A stretch of DNA of 56,069 bases from an uncultured Bacilli bacterium (lineage in GTDB: Bacteria > Bacillota_I > Bacilli_A > RF39 > UBA660). Every line of letters starts with the position of its first letter. Position 1 is the stretch's first letter. This document shows, in pieces, positions 43,309 to 52,428 of this stretch. The notes under the pieces were generated by a model. That model did not search any database. It was not told the origin of the DNA and saw nothing but the letters and a program-made list of their open reading frames with translations. Both the position numbers and the translations under genes were made by a program. Location: NCBI GenBank assembly GCA_947629655.1, contig CANREL010000004.1, forward strand, positions 77,577 through 133,645. Reading direction: 5' to 3'.

Positions 43309-46300
43309 ATGAAAAAAGAAGTATGGATATTTGATGCAGGAAATTATTTTTTAGGTAATCCTAAAGCTCTTTTTATATATGTTAACAATCATTATAAAAA
43401 TATTAAATCATATTGGTTTAGTCACGATGTTAAGACTGTAAAAAAAGTTCGTCATTTAGGATTTAAAGCTTATTCTTATGACTCTAAAATGGGAAAGAAA
43501 ATCATGAAAGAAGCTACTGTATGGGTCATTGATGAAGTTAAGGATAATATTCCCAAAGAATTAATAAAAACAAAAATTTTAAATTTGGGTAGGGGCATCA
43601 GTTGTGAAAAATTTGAAAACGAAATTAAAAGGGGATATGACCGAGAAGAAATAGTAAAAAAATATATTAAAAATAAAAAGATATATAAAGATAATCAATT
43701 GTATTTAGTAAGTTCACCATATGTTGAAAAGCGCATTAAAAATGCTTGTGCCATTAGTGATGAAATGACGATTCGGGGGGGGTATCTTTACGATTTGAGT
43801 AATGGCTTTAGTAGCTTAAATCGAAAGGTACTCAACAGGTTAAAAAATGATAAAAAGATTCTTTTATATGCACCTACATTACGTCATATCAATCAAGATT
43901 TTTTAGTTAGAGCTATTCCTGATATGGATGAATTGATAAAGGTTTTGAAGAAAGAAAATTTATTTTTAATTTTGAAAATGCCTGAATCATCAATAAAAGA
44001 TATAAGTTATGAATATTTTAAAGATAGATATAGCGATAGTGAAAATATTTTGTTTTGGGATAATAGAGACGATATTTATGAAATATTTAATATGATAGAT
44101 TTGGCAATCATCGATTATTCACCAATACTTTATGATTTAGTGAAATCAGGAGTTAAGAAGTTTATCAGATATGATTTTGACATTAACGAATTTGATCTTG
44201 TTGATGATTATGAAAAGATGTCGCTTGGAAAAAAGTGCTTGAATTTTGCTGAACTTTTACATAGTTTAGGAGAATATAATAAAATCAATAGTATTACTGA
44301 TAAAGAATTTACGAAGATTAATGATTTATTCTTTTCTTATGATAGTGATATTGATAATGTTTTAACTCAAGTTATGGATTTTAAAATCGATGAAAATAGA
44401 AAATTGAAGACATTGTACAGCTTTGATATTTTTGATACACTTTTTTCAAGAAAAGTATATGAACCTAAAGCTATCTTTTACTATGTCAGAGATAAGATGA
44501 TGACATCTTCACTTTCGTTTGATATAGAACTAGTTGAAAAATTTCCTGTGATAAGAGGCGATAGTGAGAGAGATGTTAGAGATCGTAAGAAGAAAGATCC
44601 TAATAAATTAGATAATAAAGAATATGAAATCACTTTAGAAGAGATATATGATCGCATCATGCGAATATATAATTTGACAGAGAAACAGAAAAAAGTATTA
44701 ATGGAATGGGAGATAGAAGCTGAAATAGCTAATGTCATACCACTTGATGATATGATTAATAAAGCTTTGTCATTAAAAGATAGTGGTGAAGATGTAATAT
44801 TGATTAGTGATATGTATCTATCAAGAAAGACAATAGTGCAAATGCTTGCGAAAGCTAATCCTAAACTTGCTAAATTACCACTTTATTTATCGTGTGATGA
44901 AAAAGTCCAAAAGTCATCAAACGAATTATTTATAAAAGTTTATTTTGATATCAATTATTGTTATGATCGTTGGATTCATCATGGTGATAATTCTTATTCA
45001 GATAATTATATGCCTCAACAATTGGGAATTGAGACTATTCAATGTAAAACGAACAATTTCAATGCTTATGAAAAAGCAATGTTTAATAAAATAGGTACTT
45101 ATGATTCTTATTTGGTAGCTAATGTTTTGCGTCGTAATCGTTTAGAAATAAATAGTAACTCTCATGATTATTTCAGTTATTCATATGTCTCTTTATACTT
45201 TGTTCCATATGTCGATTGGGCTTTAAAAGATGCCTTAAAGAATAAGTTGGATACTTTATATTTCATTTCAAGAGATGGATATTATTTGAAAATGGTAGCT
45301 GATGAGATCATTAAAATAAAAAAGTATCCTTTGAAAACAAAATATATTTATGGTTCGCGTCGCGCTTGGCGAGTTCCTTCTTATATCGATGAAGTTGATG
45401 CCGAACATTTTTCTAATTTTGGTAATGTGACTAATGATTTGACAAATTTTAATGAATTGTTGAAATCACTCTGGTTAAGTGAAGAAGAGTTTGATATCTG
45501 TTTTCCAGAACTGAGTTATATTAAGAATAAAAAATATGATGTTGATCTTTTAAACAGTATAAATCCCATTTTTAAAAATTCTAAAAAATATTCAGAAATA
45601 ATTTTAGAAAAAGCTAAAAAGAGTCGTGGTATCGTCGTCGATTATTTAAAGCAAGAGATCAATTTTAAAGAGAGGTTTGCTTTTGTAGAGTTTTGGGGGA
45701 GAGGATATACTCAGGTGTCATTACATCGCTTGTTGAAATGTGCCTGTCCAAGTTTTAGTGACACGATATTCTATTATTCACGAAGTATTTATGAAGATGA
45801 TGAACACATTATTAGAAAGAATTTTACTTCTAATCAAAACCGCCAAATATTTATAGAATCAATTTTTTCAAATATCGATATAGATAGTGTTACGAGTTAT
45901 GAACGAAAGAAAGATGTAGTCGTGCCCGTCATTCAAAAAAATAAGTATTGCGATCTAAAACTACATCATAGTATTGAAAAAAATCTTGTTAAATTCTGTC
46001 ATGATTTTTATGCTAATGAATATTTGAACGAAGATATTATAGAGAGAAATATTTTTGAATTCGCTTTAGATTATTATGCTAATAACCCTAATGATAAATA
46101 CTTGGGAAAATATCTTGGACCACTACATGATGCAGTAAATTCATATCATAAGTCTGTAGAATTTGCTCCAAAAGTTAATTTGAAAGATTTCTTCAATATC
46201 TTATTTTCAGATATTAAAAATATTCATATGGATACTCGAAATTTTGAGATGAGTATTTATCGAAGTTCTTTTTTAGTACGAAAAGTCTATCATTGGAAAA

Positions 46301-46398
46301 AGACTAAATATTTTTCCAAGATTTGGAAAAGAATTGTTAAAAAGATAAAAACAATTATTAAAAGATTTTTAGGAATATTTTTGAAAAAATATCGATGA
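43309..46398 (+). CDS. Degenerate polyol-phosphotransferase domain fused to HAD-type hydrolase
   Basis: 1029 residues. The N-terminal 370 resemble the Glyphos_transf fold (LYAPTLRHINQDFL, AIIDYSPILYDLV), but the first catalytic His motif reads NLGRGIS and the IKLHP position reads ILKMPES, so phosphotransfer is doubtful. Residues from about 375 to 610 form an HAD domain with FDIFDTLFSRK (DxDxT-type motif I), ISDMYLSRKT (motif II) and HHGDNSYSD (motif IV), all apparently intact. The last 400 residues (LYFISRDGYYLKMVADEI, SRRAWRVPS) are typical of large surface-polymer HAD proteins. A basic tail could bind membrane. Start at 43309 has GGTGAAAG; upstream in-frame codons lack one. Sits away from the other Tar genes. 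Confidence 0.75.
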   Translation: MKKEVWIFDAGNYFLGNPKALFIYVNNHYKNIKSYWFSHDVKTVKKVRHLGFKAYSYDSKMGKKIMKEATVWVIDEVKDNIPKELIKTKILNLGRGISCEKFENEIKRGYDREEIVKKYIKNKKIYKDNQLYLVSSPYVEKRIKNACAISDEMTIRGGYLYDLSNGFSSLNRKVLNRLKNDKKILLYAPTLRHINQDFLVRAIPDMDELIKVLKKENLFLILKMPESSIKDISYEYFKDRYSDSENILFWDNRDDIYEIFNMIDLAIIDYSPILYDLVKSGVKKFIRYDFDINEFDLVDDYEKMSLGKKCLNFAELLHSLGEYNKINSITDKEFTKINDLFFSYDSDIDNVLTQVMDFKIDENRKLKTLYSFDIFDTLFSRKVYEPKAIFYYVRDKMMTSSLSFDIELVEKFPVIRGDSERDVRDRKKKDPNKLDNKEYEITLEEIYDRIMRIYNLTEKQKKVLMEWEIEAEIANVIPLDDMINKALSLKDSGEDVILISDMYLSRKTIVQMLAKANPKLAKLPLYLSCDEKVQKSSNELFIKVYFDINYCYDRWIHHGDNSYSDNYMPQQLGIETIQCKTNNFNAYEKAMFNKIGTYDSYLVANVLRRNRLEINSNSHDYFSYSYVSLYFVPYVDWALKDALKNKLDTLYFISRDGYYLKMVADEIIKIKKYPLKTKYIYGSRRAWRVPSYIDEVDAEHFSNFGNVTNDLTNFNELLKSLWLSEEEFDICFPELSYIKNKKYDVDLLNSINPIFKNSKKYSEIILEKAKKSRGIVVDYLKQEINFKERFAFVEFWGRGYTQVSLHRLLKCACPSFSDTIFYYSRSIYEDDEHIIRKNFTSNQNRQIFIESIFSNIDIDSVTSYERKKDVVVPVIQKNKYCDLKLHHSIEKNLVKFCHDFYANEYLNEDIIERNIFEFALDYYANNPNDKYLGKYLGPLHDAVNSYHKSVEFAPKVNLKDFFNILFSDIKNIHMDTRNFEMSIYRSSFLVRKVYHWKKTKYFSKIWKRIVKKIKTIIKRFLGIFLKKYR

Positions 46399-46424
46399 AA
46401 AGCTGAAATTATTTCGGCTTTTTG
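46398..46424 (+). terminator. Intrinsic terminator
   Basis: AAAGCTGAAA (46399-46408) pairs with TTTCGGCTTT (46412-46421), then Ts. Confidence 0.75.
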
Positions 46425-46472
46425 TTTGGTAAAAAATATGTTATTTAAACATAAAAATAATTAATGCGCAAC

Positions 46473-46509
46473 AATTATTTAATGATTTTTTTAAATAATT
46501 TTTCTTTTG
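46473..46509 (+). terminator. Second terminator-like hairpin upstream of lon
   Basis: AATTATTTAA (46473-46482) pairs with TTAAATAATT (46491-46500), followed by TTTCTTTT. All A/T, so weaker; it may back up the terminator 50 bp upstream. Confidence 0.5.
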
Positions 46510-46529
46510 TAAATATTGTGCCTTTTTTC

Positions 46530-46558
46530 TTGATTTTTCATATTCATGTAGTTATAAT
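46530..46558 (+). promoter_or_regulatory. Promoter of lon
   Basis: TTGATT (46530-46535), 17 bp, TATAAT (46553-46558). No CIRCE or CtsR-like repeat is visible nearby. Confidence 0.8.
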
Positions 46559-46586
46559 AGAAAGCATATTTGTGAGGTGATTGACT

Positions 46587-48935
46587 ATGATTAAAACGAA
46601 TTTACCAGTACTGTTAATTAGAAACATGGTCTTATTCCCAAACAGTGAAGTAAGAATTGAAATAGATAATGATATAGATAGAAAAGTTATATCTTTAGCA
46701 GAAGATTATTATGATAATCAAGTATTAATAATAAATCCTAAAGATGTTTTAGAACAGAACCCTGATGTTACTGAATTGCCAAAGGTTGGTATTGTCGGTA
46801 GCATAAAAATGAAAATTGATATGCCTAATTCAAAGACGAGAGTAATAATTTCGGGAATTAGTCGAGCTAAAGTTCATACTTATACAAAAGATGATAATGT
46901 TTATGATGCGGTTATTAGTAGTGCTCCTGAAGATGGTTTGGAGTTGAAAGAAGAACTTGCGTATGTCAGAAGTTTAGTTAAGCATGTTGAGATGTATGTG
47001 AGAGAAGTACCATACATGTCAAATACTGTTTTGTCACAAATATCAGGAATTAATGATATAAATCAATTAACGGATATAGTAGCTCTATTTTTACCAATCA
47101 GTTTTGAAAGAAAACTTGAGTATATTGAAGAGTTTTCAGCTACCAAAAGAGTAAAGATGATTCTAGATGATATAAATCGTGATATTGAAGTTTTGAAATT
47201 AGAGAAACAGATTGAGTCAGAAGTTAATAAAGGACTTGAAGATAGCCAAAGAGAATTTGTTTTACGTGAAAAAATTAGAGTCATTAAAGAAGAACTTGGT
47301 GACGTTCATGACAAAGATAGCGAAGTTGATGAATTGCGAGCTAAAGCTAATGCTTTAGATTGTCCTACTAAAGTTAAGACGCGACTAAATAATGAGATTA
47401 ATAAATATGAGGCATGTAATCCTAATTCACCAGAGATGGGAATTTTGAGTACTTATATTGATTGGTTATTAGATTTACCTTGGAAGAAAGTTACGAAAGA
47501 CGTATCTGATTTGAATAAAGTAAAGGAGTCTTTGGACAAATCACATTATGCTCTTGATACCGTTAAAGATAGAATTATTGAATACTTAGCTGTCAAACAA
47601 AATAAAAATAGTTTGCGAAGTCCAATCATATGTCTAGTTGGACCTCCAGGTGTTGGTAAGACAACGTTGGCACAGAGTATTGCTAAGAGCTTAAATCGTG
47701 AATCGACAAAGATTAGTGTCGGTGGAGTTAACGATGAAGCGGAAATCGTTGGTCACAGAAGAACTTATGTTGGAGCAGCTCCTGGTTTAATCATTCAAGG
47801 AATGAAAAAAGCGGGTACTAATAATCCTGTTTTCATAATTGATGAAATTGATAAAATGACCAAAGATATCAAGGGTGATCCAGCTTCAGCTCTATTGGAA
47901 GTTTTGGATAAAGAACAAAATAATCATTTTGTCGATCACTATATCGAAGAGGAATTTGATTTGAGCAATGTCATGTTTATTGCGACAGCTAACTATATTG
48001 AACAAATTCCTAATGAACTTAGAGATAGATTGGAGATAGTTGAATTATCCAGCTATACAGAATATGAAAAATTGGATATTGCCAAGATTCATTTAATACC
48101 TAATTTATTAGATGAACACGGGTTGAAAACTAGTCGTGTCACTTTTAGTGATGATGCGATTCTATCAATTATTAGAAATTATACTAAAGAGAGTGGAGTT
48201 CGTGAACTTGAAAGATTGTTAGCGACTATCATAAGGAAGATTGTCAAAGATATCGTTGTCAATAAAGCTAAGAACGATTACGAGATAGATGATAAAAATG
48301 TTTCTGATTACTTGGGAAATGAAAAATATTTTTATCACAATAGTGAGAAGGTTGGTCGCATAGGAGTTGTCAATGGTCTTGCTTACACTAAGTTTGGTGG
48401 TGACATATTACCAATTGAGACGACTATGTATAAGGGTAAAGGTGAATTGTTGTTAACTGGTTCACTTGGCGAAGTAATGCAAGAATCAGCTAAGATAGCT
48501 TTGAGTTATATAAAAGCTAATGCTAAAGTTTTTGGCATCGATAATGAAGTATTATCTAGTAATAACATACATATACATGTACCAGAAGGGGCTGTGCCTA
48601 AAGATGGACCTAGTGCTGGTGTCAGTTTGACGACGGCCTTAGTAAGTTTGTTCACTAATCTTGAAGTTCCATCAAATATTGCAATGACTGGTGAAATAAC
48701 ACTACGTGGAAAAGTAATTGCTATAGGTGGTTTAAAAGAAAAAGTAATTGGTGCTCATCGTGCTTCAATGAAAACAATATTTATCCCTCGTGAAAATGAA
48801 AAAGATTTATCAGAGATACCAGAAGAAGTAAAAAAAGATATCGATTTTGTTTTAGTTGATCGTTACACGGAGATATATGAGTACTTAGTTAAAGGAGGAA
48901 AGAGTAATGGAAGAAAGAGAAATAATTCGCGATAG
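46587..48935 (+). CDS. lon: ATP-dependent protease Lon (LonA)
   Basis: 782 residues, full length. N-terminal substrate domain (LPVLLIRNMVLFPNSEVRIEI), coiled coil, AAA+ module with Walker A GPPGVGKTT (352-360) and Walker B VFIIDEID (about 415-422), and C-terminal serine protease with the dyad S676 (PKDGPSAGVS) and K719 (GLKEKVIGAHR). Degrades unfolded and regulatory proteins in the cytoplasm. GAGGTG sits seven bases ahead of the ATG at 46587; the TTG at 46581 is closer and less likely. The next gene begins inside its last codons. Confidence 0.97.
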   Translation: MIKTNLPVLLIRNMVLFPNSEVRIEIDNDIDRKVISLAEDYYDNQVLIINPKDVLEQNPDVTELPKVGIVGSIKMKIDMPNSKTRVIISGISRAKVHTYTKDDNVYDAVISSAPEDGLELKEELAYVRSLVKHVEMYVREVPYMSNTVLSQISGINDINQLTDIVALFLPISFERKLEYIEEFSATKRVKMILDDINRDIEVLKLEKQIESEVNKGLEDSQREFVLREKIRVIKEELGDVHDKDSEVDELRAKANALDCPTKVKTRLNNEINKYEACNPNSPEMGILSTYIDWLLDLPWKKVTKDVSDLNKVKESLDKSHYALDTVKDRIIEYLAVKQNKNSLRSPIICLVGPPGVGKTTLAQSIAKSLNRESTKISVGGVNDEAEIVGHRRTYVGAAPGLIIQGMKKAGTNNPVFIIDEIDKMTKDIKGDPASALLEVLDKEQNNHFVDHYIEEEFDLSNVMFIATANYIEQIPNELRDRLEIVELSSYTEYEKLDIAKIHLIPNLLDEHGLKTSRVTFSDDAILSIIRNYTKESGVRELERLLATIIRKIVKDIVVNKAKNDYEIDDKNVSDYLGNEKYFYHNSEKVGRIGVVNGLAYTKFGGDILPIETTMYKGKGELLLTGSLGEVMQESAKIALSYIKANAKVFGIDNEVLSSNNIHIHVPEGAVPKDGPSAGVSLTTALVSLFTNLEVPSNIAMTGEITLRGKVIAIGGLKEKVIGAHRASMKTIFIPRENEKDLSEIPEEVKKDIDFVLVDRYTEIYEYLVKGGKSNGRKRNNSR

Positions 48936-49581
48936 TTTAGAAGCAAAAAAAATGTTAGTTACATTAAATGATGAAGAGTTATTAAAAGTAGCTGAAGATG
49001 ATAAAAAATTTAGTTCTTTTATAAGAGGAGTGGCAGTTAGAATGAATTCAGCTTATGTTTGTTATGCCTTCCAATTTAATAGTATTTTAAGAAAGATGAT
49101 CAATGAGGCTTCTAAAAGAGACCTTAGTGAAAATGATTTAAATTGCATTTATAAAGTTCTTTATCATTTAGATGAATATGGATCTCAAAGTAAGAGTTTT
49201 AGATACGATTTTACATCACAATATGAATATATTGAGACTAATGATTTAGGATTAGCAAAATTAGGTCTAACTTTAGAAGATTTAGATAGAAATTTACTAG
49301 GAATGTTTGATAAAATAAATAGTGGTAACATAGAAGATGTCAAAACTGATAAGTACTATTTAGCTACAGTTAGTTATTTGTCAAAGATTCATCCACGTTA
49401 TTTGAGAAATTCTTTTATGATACCTGAAATAAAGAAATCTTTATGTTTTATCGATAAGAATAGTTTTGATGATCGAAAAGAATATAGAGCATTTAAACGT
49501 GTTGCTTCAAGAACTATGAGAAGAATTGAAAAGAGTTATAAGTTGGAACAAAATAATTCACAGAAAAAAATGAATAAGTAA
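48907..49581 (+). CDS. Lon-linked unknown protein
   Basis: 224 residues, helical and highly charged, no signal or membrane segment. Blocks such as SSFIRGVAVRMNSAYVCYAFQFNSILRKMINEA and the basic end (YRAFKRVASRTMRRIEKSYKLEQNNSQKKMNK) do not match a family I know. The ATG at 48907 lies 29 bp inside lon behind AGGAGG, so translation is coupled; a Lon substrate adaptor or a protein needed at a fixed ratio to Lon is possible (inference only). Confidence 0.65.
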   Translation: MEEREIIRDSLEAKKMLVTLNDEELLKVAEDDKKFSSFIRGVAVRMNSAYVCYAFQFNSILRKMINEASKRDLSENDLNCIYKVLYHLDEYGSQSKSFRYDFTSQYEYIETNDLGLAKLGLTLEDLDRNLLGMFDKINSGNIEDVKTDKYYLATVSYLSKIHPRYLRNSFMIPEIKKSLCFIDKNSFDDRKEYRAFKRVASRTMRRIEKSYKLEQNNSQKKMNK

Positions 49582-49609
49582 GTATGGAAGAGAATAAAGA
49601 GGTGTTTTT

Positions 49610-50419
49610 ATGTTTGAAATAATAATTTTAGGGATTGTTCAAGGAATAGCTGAATTTTTGCCTATTTCTTCATCAGCCCATTTAATAATATTTAGGGATG
49701 TTTTTGGAATTGGTAGTCGCTTGATCAATGAAGATATTGCGATGAGTTTTGATATTGCTCTTCATTTGGGAACATTGTTGGCTATTGGTATCTATTTCTT
49801 TAAAGATTTCTTAAAAATGTTGATATCAGGGTTTACTAAGGGAGTTAAAGAAGCTGAAGGTAGAATGCTTTGGTATATTGTTGCTGCTACTATTCCAGCG
49901 GCTATTGTTGGAGTTCTATTTGAAGATATCTTTGAGGAGTTCTTCAGAAAGCAGTTTATTTTGATTGCCTTAGCTCTAATATTAATGGGTATTTTGATAT
50001 ATGTTGTCGATAAAAAGATGCCAAATAAAAAAGAACTTGATAAGATTACTTTAAAAGATGCCATTTTGATTGGTTGCAGTCAAGTATTTGCTCTAATACC
50101 TGGTTTTTCAAGAAGTGGAACAACAATTGCTGCTAGTCGTGCTTTGAAGATAAAAAAAGAAGATGCTGCTAAATTTTCGTTTTATTTATCAGCACCAGTT
50201 GTACTCGGTTCAGTTTGTCTATTCATCATCAAAGATGGATTTGATTTGATAGTAGCTAATATGTGGATCTTCATAGTAGGAGTTTTAGTATCCTTCATAG
50301 CGGGACTTCTATGTATTAATTTCTTACTTAGATATTTAAAGAAAAATGATTTTAAATTATTCATGATATATAGAATTATAATAGGTATTATCGTCATTGG
50401 ATGGGTATTATTCATGTAA
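49610..50419 (+). CDS. uppP: Undecaprenyl-diphosphate phosphatase (UppP/BacA)
   Basis: 269 residues, about eight membrane spans. Recycles undecaprenyl diphosphate to the monophosphate used by MraY and by teichoic acid assembly. Both conserved regions are present: GIVQGIAEFLPISSSAHLII at the N-terminus and PGFSRSGTTIAASRAL in the middle. GAGGTG precedes the start. Follows the lon operon by 28 bp and may be read from the same promoter. Confidence 0.95.
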   Translation: MFEIIILGIVQGIAEFLPISSSAHLIIFRDVFGIGSRLINEDIAMSFDIALHLGTLLAIGIYFFKDFLKMLISGFTKGVKEAEGRMLWYIVAATIPAAIVGVLFEDIFEEFFRKQFILIALALILMGILIYVVDKKMPNKKELDKITLKDAILIGCSQVFALIPGFSRSGTTIAASRALKIKKEDAAKFSFYLSAPVVLGSVCLFIIKDGFDLIVANMWIFIVGVLVSFIAGLLCINFLLRYLKKNDFKLFMIYRIIIGIIVIGWVLFM

Positions 50420-50420
50420 A

Positions 50421-50447
50421 AAAATAAGAGATTATTCTCTTATTTTT
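50421..50447. terminator. Bidirectional terminator between convergent genes
   Basis: AAAATAAGAGA (50421-50431) pairs with TCTCTTATTTT (50436-50446). It serves uppP and the minus-strand DUF192 gene, whose last codons form one arm. Confidence 0.8.
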
Positions 50448-50737
50448 AATTGGTCATCAACTTTTAAGTTTTTAATGAAGTTATTTGGAAATTCATAAGT
50501 ATTATAAACATGTTTTTTAGGTAAAATGATGCGATTTTTTTTAAGACCTTTTTTGATATAAATTACTTTGTCATTTTTATCAGTCATGACTACATCAATT
50601 TTTTCTCGCATGAAGAAAGTGTGAATACTATTACAATGTTTAAATAATAGACAGTAATCAATATTTTTTTTAAACATTAAGCCCAGTAATCGGTCTTTAA
50701 ATGATTTTGCTTCACGAACTTCTATCTTTTCAATCAT
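50432..50737 (-). CDS. DUF192-family protein, cytoplasmic
   Basis: 101 residues covering a whole DUF192 domain: EAKSFKDRLLGLMFKKNIDYCLLFKHCNSIHTFFMREKIDVVMTDKNDKVIYI. The R-x-x-G-L-M and S-I-H-T-F-F-M-x-x-x-I-D blocks are the family signature; function is unknown. Many relatives carry a signal peptide; this one has none. GGTGATAAC precedes the ATG at 50737; the frame stays open to 50764. Confidence 0.8.
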   Translation of the reverse strand: MIEKIEVREAKSFKDRLLGLMFKKNIDYCLLFKHCNSIHTFFMREKIDVVMTDKNDKVIYIKKGLKKNRIILPKKHVYNTYEFPNNFIKNLKVDDQLKIRE

Positions 50738-50814
50738 GTTATCACCAATATTAATATAACACAATCAAGGATAATATTAAAGGTTGATTTAGTCATTGCC
50801 ATAGCGATATCATA

Positions 50815-50843
50815 TTGACAAAAATTGGCATTGAGTATAAAAT
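50815..50843 (+). promoter_or_regulatory. Promoter of the Flp-like pilin gene
   Basis: Perfect TTGACA (50815-50820), 17 bp, TAAAAT (50838-50843). Confidence 0.8.
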
Positions 50844-50872
50844 TAAATTATCAAAAGGGTAAGGTGATTTGA

Positions 50873-51061
50873 GTGAAAAATGAGAGAGGTCAAGCTTTAG
50901 TCGAATACGTTTTAATCATTGCATTAATTTCGGTTATTTTAATTGGAATTATTAATACTTTCGGTGGATATTTAAAAGATAGCATTACTAAAACTTCGTG
51001 TGGTATAGCCGGACAAGAATATGTCGAAGGCGATAGTGTTGGAGAAGGTTATTGCCAATAA
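50873..51061 (+). CDS. Flp/TadE-like small pilin
   Basis: 62 residues. The N-terminus ERGQALVEYVLIIALISVILIGIINTFGGYL is the class III (Flp-type) prepilin pattern, with G-x-x-x-V-E-Y and a hydrophobic helix. The tail has two cysteines (TSCGIAG and EGYC) and acidic residues. It is a single gene with its own strong promoter and terminator; no Tad machinery is in the window. Start is GTG at 50873 behind AAGGTG. Confidence 0.75.
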   Translation: MKNERGQALVEYVLIIALISVILIGIINTFGGYLKDSITKTSCGIAGQEYVEGDSVGEGYCQ

Positions 51062-51085
51062 GATGCTTTTTGCATCTTTTTTTTA
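51060..51085 (+). terminator. Intrinsic terminator after the pilin gene
   Basis: AAGATGC (51060-51066) pairs with GCATCTT (51072-51078), then Ts. Confidence 0.85.
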
Positions 51086-51092
51086 TTTTATC

Positions 51093-51120
51093 TTGAAAAT
51101 TTATAAATGTATGATATAAT
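51093..51120 (+). promoter_or_regulatory. Promoter of tRNA-Lys
   Basis: TTGAAA (51093-51098), 16 bp, TATAAT (51115-51120), with an extended TG two bases before. Confidence 0.75.
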
Positions 51121-51139
51121 TAATTATAGTCTTGTTTAT

Positions 51140-51215
51140 GTCTCCTTAGCTCAGTTGGTAGAGCAACTGACTCTTAATCAGTGGGTCTAGGGTTCGAATC
51201 CCTAAGGGGACACCA
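51140..51215 (+). tRNA. tRNA-Lys (anticodon CTT)
   Basis: 76-base cloverleaf: acceptor GTCTCCT with AGGGGAC, D-arm AGCTCAGTTGGTAGAGC, anticodon arm ACTGA-CTCTTAA-TCAGT (anticodon CTT, reads AAG), T-arm GGGTTCGAATCCC, then A and encoded CCA. Confidence 0.93.
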
Positions 51216-51225
51216 TTTTTGTTAG

Positions 51226-51247
51226 AAAGTCTTTTTTAAGACTTTTT
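51226..51247 (+). terminator. Intrinsic terminator after tRNA-Lys
   Basis: AAAGTCTT (51226-51233) pairs with AAGACTTT (51238-51245), then Ts. Confidence 0.75.
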
Positions 51248-51318
51248 TTATTTTATTAAAAAGTTTGATAATATTCATATCTTAGGTTATTCGTTGTTTC
51301 GCTTTTTTCTTCTTTTTC

Positions 51319-51344
51319 TATAATATAGTAGATTGATATCAATC
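51319..51344 (+). promoter_or_regulatory. -10 box and palindromic operator of the endolysin-like gene
   Basis: TATAAT (51319-51324) is followed at the expected start point by a perfect 14-bp palindrome GATTGATATCAATC (51331-51344). No clear -35 is seen (TTGTTT at 51294 has a 19-bp spacer). A repressor bound here would block initiation. Confidence 0.5.
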
Positions 51345-51363
51345 AGAGAAAAAGGGGTGAGAT

Positions 51364-52353
51364 ATGGTTTTTAAATATACTGAAGGATATGAAAAATATG
51401 CTAAATTTCCAATGCATTACTTAAGAGTAACGCAAAGTTATGATGAAGGTAATCACATCCCACATTGGAAAGGTGCAAATTATATCGATTATCCAATCGA
51501 TTTAGGTGGTATGGATGGTGGAAGGGACTATTTATATGCACCAGTTGATATGAAAGTTGTGGCATTACGTGGCATTGGCAGTTCTACTGTTTCAAATAAA
51601 ATCTTTTTAGAATCCATTGATGCTGTTCAAACACCAGCGTGGGGGAAAACGAAAATCTTTATGACAGCTGTTCATTTTGAAGATAGTGACGTGTCAAAAT
51701 TTGGATTGAAAGTTGGAAAAATAATAAGAGCTGGTGAAGTTATATGTCTTGAAGGAAAAGAGACAGCGACAGCTAATCATCTACATGTTACTTGTGGTGT
51801 TGGGACAGCTGCGACATCAATTCAAAATAATAAAGGAAAATGGGTGACAAAAGGTAATTGTAAAAAGCCAGAAGAGATTTTTTATATCGATACTAATTTC
51901 ACTAAAGTTTTAAATATGAAAAATTTAAAATTTAAAAATTTACCAGAATTAATTACGAATAAAAAAATTGGTATTCCCGTAAGTCGTGATTTAAATAGTG
52001 ATCAAATTGAAGTCTTAATTGACAATCTAAAAATTAGGGATGAAGCAAGTACATCAGGGAAAGTATTAGGATATATAAATAGAGGTATATATAATTATGT
52101 TGAAATAAAACAAAATGATAATTATACTTGGTACAATGTCACTTATGGTTGGATAGCTTTTAATGATAAATGGAGTCGTCTATATAGTAAAGAAGAAATT
52201 CCTTTAATGCCAAATGAAGATGAAGGGGAAATTGTTGTTAATGAACCATATGAAGATGAAAAAGGTGAATTACCAGTAACGGAGAAAAGTAATATTTTTA
52301 TTTCTTTATTTAAAAAAATATATAATTTCTCAAGAAAGATATTTAAGTTTTAG
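51364..52353 (+). CDS. M23 (LytM)-like protein with SH3-like domain, endolysin-like
   Basis: 329 residues, no signal peptide. The first part (about 15-175) looks like a LytM/M23 zinc peptidase: a D in IDYPIDLGG, TAVHFED, and the HLHVTCG motif. The first His ligand of the HxxxD motif appears as Asp (DYPID), so the metal site is not canonical. A bacterial SH3-type domain follows (IDNLKIRDEASTSGKVLGYINRG ... VTYGWIAF), then an acidic linker and a basic, hydrophobic tail (NIFISLFKKIYNFSRKIFKF) likely to bind membrane. Lack of a signal and a holin gene 2 kb on suggest a phage-type lysin. Confidence 0.7.
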   Translation: MVFKYTEGYEKYAKFPMHYLRVTQSYDEGNHIPHWKGANYIDYPIDLGGMDGGRDYLYAPVDMKVVALRGIGSSTVSNKIFLESIDAVQTPAWGKTKIFMTAVHFEDSDVSKFGLKVGKIIRAGEVICLEGKETATANHLHVTCGVGTAATSIQNNKGKWVTKGNCKKPEEIFYIDTNFTKVLNMKNLKFKNLPELITNKKIGIPVSRDLNSDQIEVLIDNLKIRDEASTSGKVLGYINRGIYNYVEIKQNDNYTWYNVTYGWIAFNDKWSRLYSKEEIPLMPNEDEGEIVVNEPYEDEKGELPVTEKSNIFISLFKKIYNFSRKIFKF

Positions 52354-52383
52354 AACTTGGAAAGATCCAAGTTCTTTTTTTTA
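52351..52383 (+). terminator. Intrinsic terminator
   Basis: AGAACTTGG (52352-52360) pairs with CCAAGTTCT (52367-52375), then Ts. Confidence 0.9.
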
Positions 52384-52400
52384 TATTAAGTCATAAATAG

Positions 52401-52409
52401 TGATATAAT
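52401..52409 (+). promoter_or_regulatory. Extended -10 promoter
   Basis: TG-A-TATAAT (52401-52409), 19 bp before the start codon; the -35 is weak (TTATAT at 52381). Confidence 0.6.
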
Positions 52410-52428
52410 ATAGAAAATAGGTGATAAT

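Noticed and set aside
46440..46587. CIRCE or CtsR heat-shock operator before lon
   Set aside because: Neither TTAGCACTC-N9-GAGTGCTAA nor the GGTCAAA direct repeats are present.
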